The notes beneath the pieces were generated by a model. It was given only the letters and a program-made list of their open reading frames with translations. It ran no database searches and was not told the DNA's origin. Shown here piece by piece: positions 10,896 through 20,206 of a stretch of 64,000 nucleotides of DNA; position 1 is the first letter of the stretch, and each line of letters opens with the position of its first letter. The stretch comes from Anaerobacillus alkalidiazotrophicus (GTDB taxonomy: Bacteria; Bacillota; Bacilli; Bacillales_H; Anaerobacillaceae): assembly GCF_001866055.1 (NCBI RefSeq), contig NZ_MLQS01000001.1, forward strand, positions 922,501-986,500, in the 5' to 3' direction. A program made the position numbers and the translations under genes.

Positions 10896-12422
10896 ATGAT
10901 AAAAAAATTATTTTCAAAGTTACATTCGACGGAAGTAAGGAAGGAAGCAGAATATCAAATTGAATTTACTGGTGACATTAATAAAACAGTCGAATCTATT
11001 AATAACATCGTCGGGGAAAGTGATGATATTATTCAAAGGGATTTTCTTATTGGTAAAAGAATTAGAGCAACACTTTTTTTTGTGGATGGATTATGCGATT
11101 CTGACAGTATAGAAGAAGATATCATTCGGCCATTGATTTACTTTACTGACCCTGAGCGATACGATGAAAAAGAGTTTCTACCATACTTACAAAATGAAGT
11201 TATTACTCTTTCTGAGTTAAAGATTGAAACATCGCTTGAAAAAGCAATGCTTCCGTTCCTTTCTGGTGAAACCATGCTGATTATCGATGGTTTAAAGGAG
11301 TTAATTCTTTTTGAAACCCGAAGATTTAATGAAAGAAGTATTGCAGAACCAGAAAGTGAAGTCGTCGTTCGTGGACCTAGAGATGGATTTGTTGAATCGT
11401 TACATACGAACATTCTACAAATACGTAGAAGAATTCGAGACCCAAACTTAACAGTACAATTTGGAACATTAGGCAGAAGAGCAAAAAGTGATATCGCAAT
11501 CGTGTATATTAAAGGAGTTGCAAACGAAAAATTTATTGATGAAATTCGTTACAGAGTTTCTTGTATCAACAACGATAATGTTATGGAAACAGGTACGTTA
11601 GAACAATTTATTGAAGACAATGTATTATCTGTTTTTCCACAAATGTCTAGAACAGAACGACCTGATAAGATAGTTGGAGCGTTAATGAATGGAAATGTGG
11701 TCACTTTTCACGATGGCAGTCCGTTTGCATTAATGGCGCCGGTTATGCTTCATATGCTATTTCGTTCACCAGAAGACTACTATGATCGTTGGCAAATCGG
11801 GTCATTAATTCGGGTGCTGCGATATTTTGCCGCCCTAATCGCTATATTTCTTCCGGCTATATATATCGCAATGGTTTCCTTTCATCAAGGAATGATTCCG
11901 ACTACATTAGCCATTTCAATTGCTGCTTCTAGGGAAGGGGTACCATTTCCAGCGTTTATTGAAGCGATAATTATGGAAGTAACGATTGAGTTATTACGTG
12001 AAGCGGGAGTGCGATTGCCAAGAGCTGTTGGACAAACGATTGGAATCGTTGGTGGCCTTGTTATCGGTGATGCAGCTGTTCGAGCGGGGATAGTTAGTCC
12101 GGTCATGGTTATCGTTGTTGCCCTAACTGCAATTGCCTCGTTCGCAATTCCAGCCTACAACATAAGCATTGCTTTTCGCGTAGTTCGTTTTATCATGATG
12201 TTAAGTGCCGCGGTGTTTGGATTATATGGACTTGTCATGGTTTATATCTTTATTAATATTCACCTTGTTGGTTTACGGAGTTTAGGTGCTTATTATACGG
12301 CACCATTTGCTCCCTACCAGTTTGGAGATTGGTTAGATTTACTTATTAGAGCACCTATAAGTGTTCTAACTAAACGCTCTACAGAATTGAAGCCACGAGA
12401 TCAACAAAAGAAAGGTTTATAG
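10896..12422 (+). CDS. spore germinant receptor A subunit (GerAA family)
   Basis: 508 residues from the ATG at 10896, which has AAGGTGA six bases upstream. A GTG at 10887 is in frame but falls inside that ribosome-binding site, so I prefer the ATG. The protein has a large hydrophilic N-terminal half (about 1-290) followed by a C-terminal membrane domain with about five to six helices, as in GerAA. GPRDGFVESLHTN and the PDKIVGALMNGNV segment are typical family blocks. It completes a full A/B/C receptor. A strong hairpin directly follows. Confidence 0.9.
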   Translation: MIKKLFSKLHSTEVRKEAEYQIEFTGDINKTVESINNIVGESDDIIQRDFLIGKRIRATLFFVDGLCDSDSIEEDIIRPLIYFTDPERYDEKEFLPYLQNEVITLSELKIETSLEKAMLPFLSGETMLIIDGLKELILFETRRFNERSIAEPESEVVVRGPRDGFVESLHTNILQIRRRIRDPNLTVQFGTLGRRAKSDIAIVYIKGVANEKFIDEIRYRVSCINNDNVMETGTLEQFIEDNVLSVFPQMSRTERPDKIVGALMNGNVVTFHDGSPFALMAPVMLHMLFRSPEDYYDRWQIGSLIRVLRYFAALIAIFLPAIYIAMVSFHQGMIPTTLAISIAASREGVPFPAFIEAIIMEVTIELLREAGVRLPRAVGQTIGIVGGLVIGDAAVRAGIVSPVMVIVVALTAIASFAIPAYNISIAFRVVRFIMMLSAAVFGLYGLVMVYIFINIHLVGLRSLGAYYTAPFAPYQFGDWLDLLIRAPISVLTKRSTELKPRDQQKKGL

Positions 12423-12460
12423 TGCATCGTATTCCAGGTTGTGGAATACGATGCACTTTA
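12422..12460 (+). terminator. terminator of ger operon
   Basis: GTGCATCGTATTCCA and TGGAATACGATGCAC form a perfect 15-bp stem around a five-base loop, followed by TTTAT. The T-run is short. Confidence 0.75.
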
Positions 12461-12824
12461 TACCGAAAGGGAATATTTTCTAATGAAATTTTATCAGTTT
12501 TATGAACTTTATATTTTATAAAAACAAAATGTTAAAAATATCACATATAAAATGATTGGTTATCGTTAAGATACTAATTAGGTAAATCAAAAAGCCCTGT
12601 TAGGAGGGGCGAAAGTTATAAATGTGTAAAGTTAAATAAAGTAATCGTATTAAAAAAGTCGGAAAAAAGATCAGTTTTATGACAAGTGGTTCGAAAATGT
12701 ATACAGACTTTGTTAAGAAAGTATATAGTAAAAAGGTATATAAGAACTTTACAAAAGAAAATATTTACTAAGTGTTGTGATTTACATAATAAAAGAAAAG
12801 ACCTAAAAGAAGGGTGAGGACGAA
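12461..12824. other. intergenic region between gerA and hemE
   Basis: A 364-nt AT-rich stretch with no convincing gene, repeat or consensus sigma-A promoter. The hemE promoter and leader must lie here. A short minus-strand open frame within it lacks coding character. Confidence 0.6.
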
Positions 12825-13859
12825 ATGACAAAAAATTTTAATGATAATTTTTTAAAAGCATGTAAAGGGGAGAGTGTTTCACATGTTCCTGTATGGTATA
12901 TGAGACAAGCAGGGAGATCACAGCCTGAGTACCGTGCAATTAAAGAAAAATATTCATTATTTGAAATTACACATCAACCTGAGCTCTGTGCTTATGTGAC
13001 AAAACTTCCTGTAGATCAATATAATAATGATGCTGCAATTCTTTATAAGGACATTATGACACCACTTCCTGCTATTGGGGTAGACGTAGAAATTAAACCA
13101 GGAATTGGTCCTGTTATTGCCAACCCTGTTCGAACAATGTCCGATGTAGAGAAATTGGGAACTATTAATCCAAAGGCAGATGTAGCTTATGTACTAGACA
13201 CAATTAAATTACTAAGAGAACAATTAACAGTTCCGTTAATTTCATTTGGTGGAGCTCCATTTACACTTGCAAGCTATATGATTGAAGGTGGACCTTCAAA
13301 AAACTATAATAATACAAAGGCGTTTATGTATTCACAGCCTGAAAGCTGGTTTTTATTAATGGATAAACTAGCAGATATGACAATTACTTATTGTAAGTCA
13401 CAAATTCATGCTGGTTCACAAGCCATTCAAATTTTTGATTCATGGGTAGGAGCGTTAAATGTACAAGATTATCGAACATTTATTAAACCTACTATGCAAA
13501 AAATCTTTACAGCATTAAAAGAAGAGAATGTTCCACTTATTATGTTCGGTGTCGGTGCTAGTCATCTGGCAAATGAATGGCACGACCTTCCGTTAGATGT
13601 AGTTGGGTTAGATTGGAGATTATCAATTAAAGAAGCCGGTGAGCGTGGAATCAAAAAAACTGTTCAAGGTAATTTAGATCCGGCAATTTTACTTGCACCT
13701 TGGGATGTAATCGAAACGAAAGCAAAAGAAATTCTAGATCAAGGAATGGCTCACGAAGGTGGCTTTATATTCAATCTTGGCCACGGTGTTTTTCCACAAG
13801 TGAACCCTGATACATTACGTAAATTAACTGCTTTTGTCCATGAATATACAACTAAATAA
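12825..13859 (+). CDS. hemE: uroporphyrinogen III decarboxylase
   Basis: 344 residues. It removes the four acetate carboxyl groups of uroporphyrinogen III to give coproporphyrinogen III in the cytoplasm. The signature [16 protein letters not shown] at residues 22-36 carries the substrate-binding Arg27 and Arg31, and a central [14 protein letters not shown] block is present. The ribosome-binding site AGGGTGAGG precedes the ATG. It is the first gene of hemE-hemH-hemY, 46 nt ahead of hemH, the arrangement in B. subtilis. Length is normal. Confidence 0.95.
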   Translation: MTKNFNDNFLKACKGESVSHVPVWYMRQAGRSQPEYRAIKEKYSLFEITHQPELCAYVTKLPVDQYNNDAAILYKDIMTPLPAIGVDVEIKPGIGPVIANPVRTMSDVEKLGTINPKADVAYVLDTIKLLREQLTVPLISFGGAPFTLASYMIEGGPSKNYNNTKAFMYSQPESWFLLMDKLADMTITYCKSQIHAGSQAIQIFDSWVGALNVQDYRTFIKPTMQKIFTALKEENVPLIMFGVGASHLANEWHDLPLDVVGLDWRLSIKEAGERGIKKTVQGNLDPAILLAPWDVIETKAKEILDQGMAHEGGFIFNLGHGVFPQVNPDTLRKLTAFVHEYTTK

Positions 13860-13905
13860 TCATTTTGTATCTATGGGTGTAGAATGAAAAGAAAGGTGCA
13901 ATAAA

Positions 13906-14853
13906 ATGTCTAAGAAAAAGATAGGTTTACTAGTGATGGCTTATGGAACTCCTCGTAAGATTGAGGAAATTGAGCCTTATTATACACATATTAGACGTGG
14001 AAGAAAACCTTCGGAGGAAATGCTAGATGAGCTAATTGAACGATATGAAGCAATAGGAGGTATTTCTCCGTTAGCTAAAATAACGGCTTCACAGGCTAAA
14101 GGGTTAGAAAAAAGGTTAAATGAATTAAATCAAGATGTTGAGTTTAAGCTTTATTTAGGATTAAAACACATTGATCCATTTATTGAGGATGCTGTTGACC
14201 AGATGAAAAATGATGGAATTGAAGAGGCGGTAAGTATAGTTTTAGCTCCGCATTACTCAACATTTAGTGTTAAGTCATATAATGGTCGAGCAAAAGAGCG
14301 GTCAGAAGAGGTGGGCGGGCCAAGGATTTATAGTATTGATAGTTGGTATAGCCACCCAAAGTTTATTCAATATTGGGCAGCTCAAATAAAAGAGATATTT
14401 GTTAATATGAATAATGAAGAAAAAGAAAAGGCTGTTGTTATTTTTTCGGCTCATAGTCTTCCGGAAAAAATCTTACAGCATGGTGATCCGTACGTGAAGC
14501 AACTACAAGAAACAGCTGATTTAATTGCTCAAGCAGCTAGTATTAAACATTATACAATTGGATGGCAAAGTGAAGGGAATACACCTGATCCCTGGTTAGG
14601 GCCAGATGTTCAAGACTTAACGAGAGATTTATATCATCAAAATGGCTATACTTCAATGATTTATTGTCCAGTTGGCTTTGTTGCTGACCACTTAGAAGTT
14701 TTGTATGACAATGATATTGAATGTAAAGTAGTAACAAATGAGCTAGGAATTCAATACTATCGTCCACCAATGCCAAATGATAGCATTAATTTTATTGATT
14801 GTTTAGCGGATGTTGTTATGAATAAGTTTTCAAAGAAAGAAAGTGAGCGCTAA
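13906..14853 (+). CDS. hemH: coproporphyrin ferrochelatase
   Basis: 315 residues. In Firmicutes this enzyme inserts iron into coproporphyrin III (also named CpfC), not protoporphyrin. Key residues sit at the numbers known for the B. subtilis enzyme: Tyr13 (MAYGT), His183 (SAHSLPEKI) and Glu264 (DHLEVLYD). The stop codon overlaps the hemY start by one base (TAATG), implying coupled translation. Confidence 0.95.
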   Translation: MSKKKIGLLVMAYGTPRKIEEIEPYYTHIRRGRKPSEEMLDELIERYEAIGGISPLAKITASQAKGLEKRLNELNQDVEFKLYLGLKHIDPFIEDAVDQMKNDGIEEAVSIVLAPHYSTFSVKSYNGRAKERSEEVGGPRIYSIDSWYSHPKFIQYWAAQIKEIFVNMNNEEKEKAVVIFSAHSLPEKILQHGDPYVKQLQETADLIAQAASIKHYTIGWQSEGNTPDPWLGPDVQDLTRDLYHQNGYTSMIYCPVGFVADHLEVLYDNDIECKVVTNELGIQYYRPPMPNDSINFIDCLADVVMNKFSKKESER

Positions 14854-16259
14854 TGAGTAAAAAGAGAGTAGCAATTATCGGCGGTGGAATAACTGGATTA
14901 ACAGCTGCGTACTACTTACAAAAAGAAATTTTAGCAAATAATTTAGATTGTGAATACCGCCTTTATGAGAAATCTACAAAGTTAGGTGGGAAAATCGCTA
15001 CAGATTATCGAAATGGCTTTGTTATTGAGATGGGCCCAGATTCCTTTCTTGCAAGAAAACAAAGTGCTTCTAGATTTGCAAAAGAAGTAGGATTAGAACA
15101 AGAACTTGTTCATAATGGGACAGGAGGCTCATTTATACTAGTGAATGGTAAGCTTTATCCTATGCCAGGCGGGGCAATTATGGGTATTCCAACACAAATG
15201 GCCCCTTTTGCGACAACAAAATTATTTTCACCACTAGGAAAATTACGGGCAGCTGGAGATTTAATTTTACCAAAAGCGAGTGACCCTGATGTGGATATGT
15301 CATTAGGAAGCTTTTTTCGAAAGCGCCTAGGCAATGAAGTTGTCGATAATCTTATTGAACCACTACTTTCGGGAATTTACGCAGGTGATATCGACAAATT
15401 AAGCTTAATGGCTACATTTCCGCAATTTCACCAAGTGGAACAAAAACATCGTAGTCTTATTTTGGGAATGAAGAAAGCGACACCGCCAAAGCCTAAAAAC
15501 GTTTCAAGAGAAAAGCCAAAAGGAATGTTTTTGTCCTTCAAACGGGGCTTACAATCATTTGTAGATGGAATTGAAAAGCATCTAGACGAAGATTCGATCG
15601 TTAAAGGTGTTGGGATTGTAAAAGTTGTAAAGAAAGGTGAGCAGTATGAGCTAACCTTCTCTAGTGGAGCAGTTGAATTATTTGACTATGTCGTGATGGC
15701 AACTCCGCATTATGTAACAGAACAAGCTTTTAAAGACTATTCTTTCTTACAACCATTAGCTAGTATTCCATCTACCTCTGTTGCAACAGTCGCTATGGCT
15801 TTTCCTAAAAGTGCAATCAAACAAGATATTGAAGGAACGGGCTTTGTAGTTGCAAAGAAAAGTGAGTATAATATAACTGCTTGTACATGGACACATAAAA
15901 AATGGCATCACTCAACCCCTGAAGGCTATGCGTTACTACGCTGTTATGTAGGGCGAGCTGGTAACGATTCAATTGTTGATTGGTCAGATGATAAAATAAT
16001 AGATGCGGTTTTAACTGATCTGAATAAAACGATGAAAATTGATGAGAAACCAGAGTTTCATATTATTCATCGTTGGAAACATTCAATGACACAATATGTT
16101 GTTGGACATAAACAATTAATTCAAGAAGTAAAAGAGCAATTGCAAAAGCAATTGCCTGGGGTCTATGTAGCGGGCGGCTCTTACGAAGGTATCGGTGTAC
16201 CGGATTGTATTGACCAAGGTGAAGCTGTTGTTCAGAAATTAAAGAAACACCTCATCTGA
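14853..16259 (+). CDS. hemY: coproporphyrinogen III oxidase, FAD-dependent
   Basis: 468 residues. It oxidises coproporphyrinogen III to coproporphyrin III in the coproporphyrin-dependent heme pathway (also named CgoX). The N-terminal dinucleotide-binding motif is IIGGGITGLTAAYYL, and the C-terminal FAD contact VAGGSYEGIGVPDCIDQGE is clear. Length is close to the B. subtilis enzyme. It is the last gene of the hem operon and is followed by a terminator. The final step (HemQ) is not encoded in this window. Confidence 0.94.
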   Translation: MSKKRVAIIGGGITGLTAAYYLQKEILANNLDCEYRLYEKSTKLGGKIATDYRNGFVIEMGPDSFLARKQSASRFAKEVGLEQELVHNGTGGSFILVNGKLYPMPGGAIMGIPTQMAPFATTKLFSPLGKLRAAGDLILPKASDPDVDMSLGSFFRKRLGNEVVDNLIEPLLSGIYAGDIDKLSLMATFPQFHQVEQKHRSLILGMKKATPPKPKNVSREKPKGMFLSFKRGLQSFVDGIEKHLDEDSIVKGVGIVKVVKKGEQYELTFSSGAVELFDYVVMATPHYVTEQAFKDYSFLQPLASIPSTSVATVAMAFPKSAIKQDIEGTGFVVAKKSEYNITACTWTHKKWHHSTPEGYALLRCYVGRAGNDSIVDWSDDKIIDAVLTDLNKTMKIDEKPEFHIIHRWKHSMTQYVVGHKQLIQEVKEQLQKQLPGVYVAGGSYEGIGVPDCIDQGEAVVQKLKKHLI

Positions 16260-16266
16260 AAAAATA

Positions 16267-16307
16267 CCCTTTTTAGTAATTAGACTTTTACTAAAAAGGG
16301 CTTTTTT
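16267..16307 (+). terminator. terminator of hemEHY
   Basis: CCCTTTTTAGTAA and TTACTAAAAAGGG form a stem, then CTTTTTTC follows. Confidence 0.9.
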
Positions 16308-16445
16308 CATAAAAAGATAAATGTAATTGCGGTAAGTGACTTTTGTGGAATGAAAATGTTTAAGAAGTAAAAGAGTTATTCGTGAAATAGGTTGTTAGTA
16401 AAAAAGACGATTTCTAAGAAGTGTTCTACTGTTTATAGAAGAAAA

Positions 16446-16476
16446 ACGATAGGATAAAAACATCCTATCGTTTTTT
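16446..16476. terminator. bidirectional terminator between hem and ABC operons
   Basis: AACGATAGGAT and ATCCTATCGTT form a perfect stem with T-runs on both strands. It most likely ends the leftward ABC transporter operon. Confidence 0.85.
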
Positions 16477-16501
16477 GTGAATTTTTGAATATAAAGTAGA
16501 C

Positions 16502-17494
16502 TTAGTTATCTGCTAATATCTTATCAAGTCTTGATGTGTCTACGAAACCATCTAAGTTAGGCTCGTTATCAATAAAGTTTAATTCATATGAAGCCGTAGC
16601 CCAAGCTTGAAGAGCATCTGCATGTGTTTCAGTTGTAACAACCATTCTATCCCATGCATTCTCTAAAACTGACTCAGGAAGTCGTGTTTGCGATAGCTCA
16701 TAAAGAGAATCGTTAATTGTAGCTAGTGTATCTTCAGTGTGTTCCTGTGTATATTCAACAGCACGTTTATGGGCACGTAAAAATTGGTCAACAGCTTCTG
16801 GGTTTTCGTTTAAAAACTGAGGTGTTGTAACAACAACAACACTTGGAAGAGTTTCTCCTAAGAATACATCATTCCATTCGGTAATAACCTTTGCGCCTAA
16901 CTCTTCAACTAAATATGTTCCCCATGGCTCTGGAGCTGCTGCAGCATCAATTTCACCTTGCTCAAACATAATCATCATATTTGCTGGGTTTACACGTGGT
17001 TGGTGATCGACAGTTCCACCACGTCTAGTTGTTGTTAATCCCATATCTTGAAGCATAATTTCTAACTGTACATTATGTGTGCATCCGTTACCTGGTGTAC
17101 AAAATGATTTTCCAGCGAAATCTTCTAACGTTTCTATTCCTGCATCTTCTCTAGCTACGATTAATGTTGCTCCATTAGCTGCTGCTCCTAAAACGACGAT
17201 ATCGCCTCCTGCTAAGAAATAGTTAATCGCTGGACCTGGACCAACATATCCTAGTTGGATAGATCCACTATCTAGTGCGTCAATAAAGTCATTTCCATTT
17301 GGAAAGTTTGTAAATGCCACATCTTTACCTTCTAATTCTTCTTCAAAAAAGCCTTTCTCTTTTCCGATAATCCCAGCTGCGTGATCTAGGTTTGGAAAAT
17401 AACCAATACTTACAGAATTAGACTTATCTGATCCGCAAGCGGCTAAAATTGCAACAGCTAAAATAAACAGCGTTACTGATAATAGTTTCTTCAT
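16502..17494 (-). CDS. ABC transporter substrate-binding lipoprotein (SsuA/TauA type)
   Basis: 330 residues with a signal peptide ending in the lipobox LAAC (Cys20), so it is anchored outside the membrane. The mature part begins with SIGYFPNLDHAAGIIGKEKG, the NMT1/THI5-like fold used for sulfonates, nitrate and related small anions. A cysteine pair in SFCTPGNGCTHNV (about residues 130-142) is unusual. It is the last gene of a leftward three-gene operon. The substrate cannot be fixed: no ssuD or tauD oxygenase is adjacent. Confidence 0.85.
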   Translation of the reverse strand: MKKLLSVTLFILAVAILAACGSDKSNSVSIGYFPNLDHAAGIIGKEKGFFEEELEGKDVAFTNFPNGNDFIDALDSGSIQLGYVGPGPAINYFLAGGDIVVLGAAANGATLIVAREDAGIETLEDFAGKSFCTPGNGCTHNVQLEIMLQDMGLTTTRRGGTVDHQPRVNPANMMIMFEQGEIDAAAAPEPWGTYLVEELGAKVITEWNDVFLGETLPSVVVVTTPQFLNENPEAVDQFLRAHKRAVEYTQEHTEDTLATINDSLYELSQTRLPESVLENAWDRMVVTTETHADALQAWATASYELNFIDNEPNLDGFVDTSRLDKILADN

Positions 17495-17558
17495 TATTAT
17501 TCCCCCAAGATTAATGATATTTAATGTTTCTATGAAACTTCTTTCATAAATTTTAATA

Positions 17559-18329
17559 TTACTTCGTTAAACCCCAACGTGTCATAACTTTTTTCTCCAT
17601 TGGAGCGAAGATTAAATATTCTACAATTAAACCAATAACAGAAATAATTACCATAATTGCAATAACTAAATCCATATTAAACATGTCTCTAGCATCTAAT
17701 AGTGTTCGCCCTAAGCCACCACGACCTAAAAGTTCACCTGCCATTAAGGCTCTCCAACCAAATGCCCAAGCAAGCCTTGCACCTGTCAAAGCGGCAGGGA
17801 TAGAAGCAGGGATCATAACTTTCCATACTAATTCATAACCCTTATATCCCATGGTTCTAGCAGCTCTTACTAATAATGGTTGAACGTTTTTTATTCCCAT
17901 TCGCATATTCATAGTCATAGCCCAAGTCCCGCCAAGAACGATAATAAAGATAATTGCAGTGTTGCCTTGTGAACCAAACAGAATAAGTGCAATTGGAAGC
18001 CAAACGATACTTGGAATTGATTGTAATGCAATTACTAATGAACCTATAGTTTCATCTGCTAATTTTGATTGACCTAGTAGAATCCCGAGTGCGGCACCAA
18101 TGACTATGGCTAAAGTAAAACCAATCCCAATTCTCTGCAGGCTTGTGATTAGAGCACTACTTAAAATCCCAGATTCAAAAAATCCTTTATATAATTGTTC
18201 GATCGCCCCACTTGGTGAGGGGAAAAATCGAGTAGTACGAAATTCAAAATTTAAATTTAACCTATATATGCTCTCCCATATTGCGATTAGAACTGTAAAG
18301 AAGACTAGCCTTTTTAGAGTTGTAGTCAT
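17559..18329 (-). CDS. ABC transporter permease (SsuC/TauC type)
   Basis: 256 residues with about six membrane segments. The cytoplasmic EAA loop is RAARTMGYKGYELVWKVMIP, which contacts the ATPase. It starts at ATG 18329, with GAAGGAGGA upstream on the minus strand. This strong site means the gene genuinely overlaps the 3' end of the ATPase gene by 68 nt, so translation is probably coupled. Confidence 0.88.
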   Translation of the reverse strand: MTTTLKRLVFFTVLIAIWESIYRLNLNFEFRTTRFFPSPSGAIEQLYKGFFESGILSSALITSLQRIGIGFTLAIVIGAALGILLGQSKLADETIGSLVIALQSIPSIVWLPIALILFGSQGNTAIIFIIVLGGTWAMTMNMRMGIKNVQPLLVRAARTMGYKGYELVWKVMIPASIPAALTGARLAWAFGWRALMAGELLGRGGLGRTLLDARDMFNMDLVIAIMVIISVIGLIVEYLIFAPMEKKVMTRWGLTK

Positions 18330-19107
18330 CGCCCATTTCCTCCTTCATAACTTTCTCGATTTCACCAGCTAATAAATTCATAATATCTTCTTCTAGCTTT
18401 ATGAATTCTGGTGATGAAGGTTTTCGTGGTCTTGGAATATTTACTGGAAACTCACTAATAATCCCTCCAGGTCTCGTACCCATTAAAATGATACGATCCG
18501 ACAAAAGTACAGACTCACGAATGTTGTGTGTAACAAAGATAATTGTTTTACCGGTTTGTTCCCAAATATATTGAACTTCTTTATGAAGCATTGAGCGAGT
18601 TTGCTCATCCAAAGCTCCAAATGGCTCATCCATTAATAAAATTTCTGGGTCCATTGCTAATGCCCTTGCAATGGAAACACGTTGTTTCATACCGCCCGAT
18701 AATTCATGTGGGTAAGATTTGACGAATTTACTTAAATGTACAAGTTTTAAATATTCTAGTGCTTTCTTTTCTGCTTGTTCCTTGTTCATTTTTTTCTTTA
18801 AACCAAACATTACATTTTCTAACACTGTTAACCATGGCATTAGTGCTGCTTCTTGGAATACAACACCACGATCAGGACCAGGTCCATTAACTGGTTTTGA
18901 CCCAACTTGAACCATCCCTTTTGTTGATTTGTCAAGTCCTGCAATAATATTTAATAATGTTGACTTACCGCATCCAGAAGGTCCAAGAAGAGAGAGGAAC
19001 TCTCCTTTTTTAATTTTCAAGTTAATATTATTGAATACGGTAAACGAAGTGTTTTCTTCTTTATTAAAATACGTTTTTTCAACGTCCTTAACGATTACAT
19101 GATCCAT
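18262..19107 (-). CDS. ABC transporter ATPase (SsuB/TauB type)
   Basis: 281 residues from ATG 19107, which follows GGAGG. An earlier in-frame ATG at 19143 has no ribosome-binding site and lies upstream of that GGAGG. Walker A is GPSGCGKSTLLN, the signature is LSGGMKQRVSIARAL, and Walker B is ILLMDEPFGALDEQ. The C-terminus extends about 22 residues into the permease frame. It is the first gene of the operon, driven by a consensus promoter at 19173-19201. Confidence 0.9.
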   Translation of the reverse strand: MDHVIVKDVEKTYFNKEENTSFTVFNNINLKIKKGEFLSLLGPSGCGKSTLLNIIAGLDKSTKGMVQVGSKPVNGPGPDRGVVFQEAALMPWLTVLENVMFGLKKKMNKEQAEKKALEYLKLVHLSKFVKSYPHELSGGMKQRVSIARALAMDPEILLMDEPFGALDEQTRSMLHKEVQYIWEQTGKTIIFVTHNIRESVLLSDRIILMGTRPGGIISEFPVNIPRPRKPSSPEFIKLEEDIMNLLAGEIEKVMKEEMGDDYNSKKASLLYSSNRNMGEHI

Positions 19108-19172
19108 AGTAAAACCTCCAAACCTATTAACATCATAAAACATATATTTTTAGTCGGAATTAAAGTACTCTT

Positions 19173-19201
19173 AGTATATGATGTATATATGAAACTGTCA
19201 A
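19173..19201 (-). promoter_or_regulatory. sigma-A promoter of the ABC operon
   Basis: On the minus strand TTGACA, a 17-base spacer and TATACT lie about 65 nt upstream of the ATPase start. The leader is too short to hold a riboswitch. Confidence 0.8.
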
Positions 19202-19462
19202 CGAAATGTATTAAAAAAAATATATAAGGAAAATATAGGAAAAATGGTTATAATAATACCGTAGTATTGTTATTTGAAAATATTTATATTATAGGTAAAT
19301 ATTAGGTTTTTGTATTACTTGAAAGTAAGTAGCGATAAATAAATTATATCTTGAAAGTATGTGACATAAGGAAAATATTACTGGTTTGTCTAGAATTAGA
19401 TTGAGAAAGGGATTTTTTATGATAAACTATAATGTAGAATTGAAATTGTCAGGATCATATTA
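19202..19462. other. intergenic region upstream of spo0B, left part
   Basis: AT-rich with no recognisable gene. In B. subtilis rplU-ysxB-rpmA precede spo0B; none is present here, so a synteny break falls in this interval. Confidence 0.5.
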
Positions 19463-19512
19463 AACAAGTTTTTTCATGGTGCTTTGTTTATCAACAAAGC
19501 TTTTCTTGTTTT
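19463..19512. terminator. nested hairpin, terminator-like
   Basis: GCTTTGTT-TATC-AACAAAGC is a perfect inner stem. Outer AAACAAG and CTTGTTT bases also pair, and T-rich sequence follows. No upstream rightward gene is visible for it to terminate, so it may be a remnant of a lost upstream gene or part of the spo0B leader. Confidence 0.45.
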
Positions 19513-19520
19513 ATTACATT

Positions 19521-19552
19521 CTTAAGTGGCAGTAAGTGATTGAAGTTCAGCT
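19521..19552 (+). repeat. family H relic with interior deleted
   Basis: CTTAAGTGGCAGTAAG joined directly to TGATTGAAGTTCAGCT. These are the two ends of the 214-nt family H element seen at 38288-38501 and 53353-53566, with the interior missing. It is good evidence for the element boundaries. Confidence 0.6.
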
Positions 19553-19630
19553 CATACATCAACACTTTATTTATTAACAAATAGTATGTTAAAGAATAAG
19601 GATTAAAAAATTGGGAAAAGGTGTTAAATA

Positions 19631-20176
19631 ATGAAAGAAGATTGGAACATCTTACAAATACTTCGGCATTCTCGTCATGATTGGCTCAATTTTGTGCAAT
19701 TAATTAAAGGTAATCTTGCGCTAAAAAAATACGATCGAATTGAAGAAATTATTCAGGAAATCGTAAATCAAACTCAACAAGAAAGCAAACTCTCAAATTT
19801 ACATATTCCTCAATTAGCAAGTGAATTATTAGTGTTTAATTGGGAAAAAAATAATCTTTTTCAGCTAGAATTTGAGGTGTTAGGACCAACTAAGAACCTT
19901 GAAGCATTTGAGGAAACGTTACTTCATTGGTTTCTTGATTTAGCTAATTTGCTAAATACTAGTTGTCAGCAATTTGCTGAAAATCATTTACTTATAACAA
20001 TAGAAGTTTTTGATGAGGATTCACTTAGGATTAATTTTGATTTTCATGGATTTTTATTGGAAGTAAACACAATAAAGAAATTTGTTGAAAATGAAAGTAG
20101 TCGGAATGAACAAATGGAATTAGTGGAATTTTATATAAATAATGAAGAGTTTTATCTAGTTCTTAAATTAATGTGA
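19631..20176 (+). CDS. spo0B: sporulation initiation phosphotransferase B
   Basis: 181 residues. It relays phosphate from Spo0F to Spo0A in the sporulation phosphorelay. The phosphorylated histidine is His16 in LRHSRHDWLNFVQLIKGNL, the family signature. A degenerate ATP-lectin-like C-terminal part follows. It sits 30 nt ahead of obg, as in B. subtilis. It is slightly shorter than the B. subtilis protein. The usual rplU-rpmA genes upstream are absent. Confidence 0.88.
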   Translation: MKEDWNILQILRHSRHDWLNFVQLIKGNLALKKYDRIEEIIQEIVNQTQQESKLSNLHIPQLASELLVFNWEKNNLFQLEFEVLGPTKNLEAFEETLLHWFLDLANLLNTSCQQFAENHLLITIEVFDEDSLRINFDFHGFLLEVNTIKKFVENESSRNEQMELVEFYINNEEFYLVLKLM

Positions 20177-20206
20177 AATGTTAGAAGAAAATTTTGAGGT
20201 GAAAAG

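Noticed and set aside
16502..19107. Calling the ABC operon a taurine or alkanesulfonate system (tauABC/ssuABC).
   Set aside because: The fold fits, but no oxygenase gene is adjacent and the binding-protein family also takes nitrate, thiamine precursors and others, so the substrate was left open.
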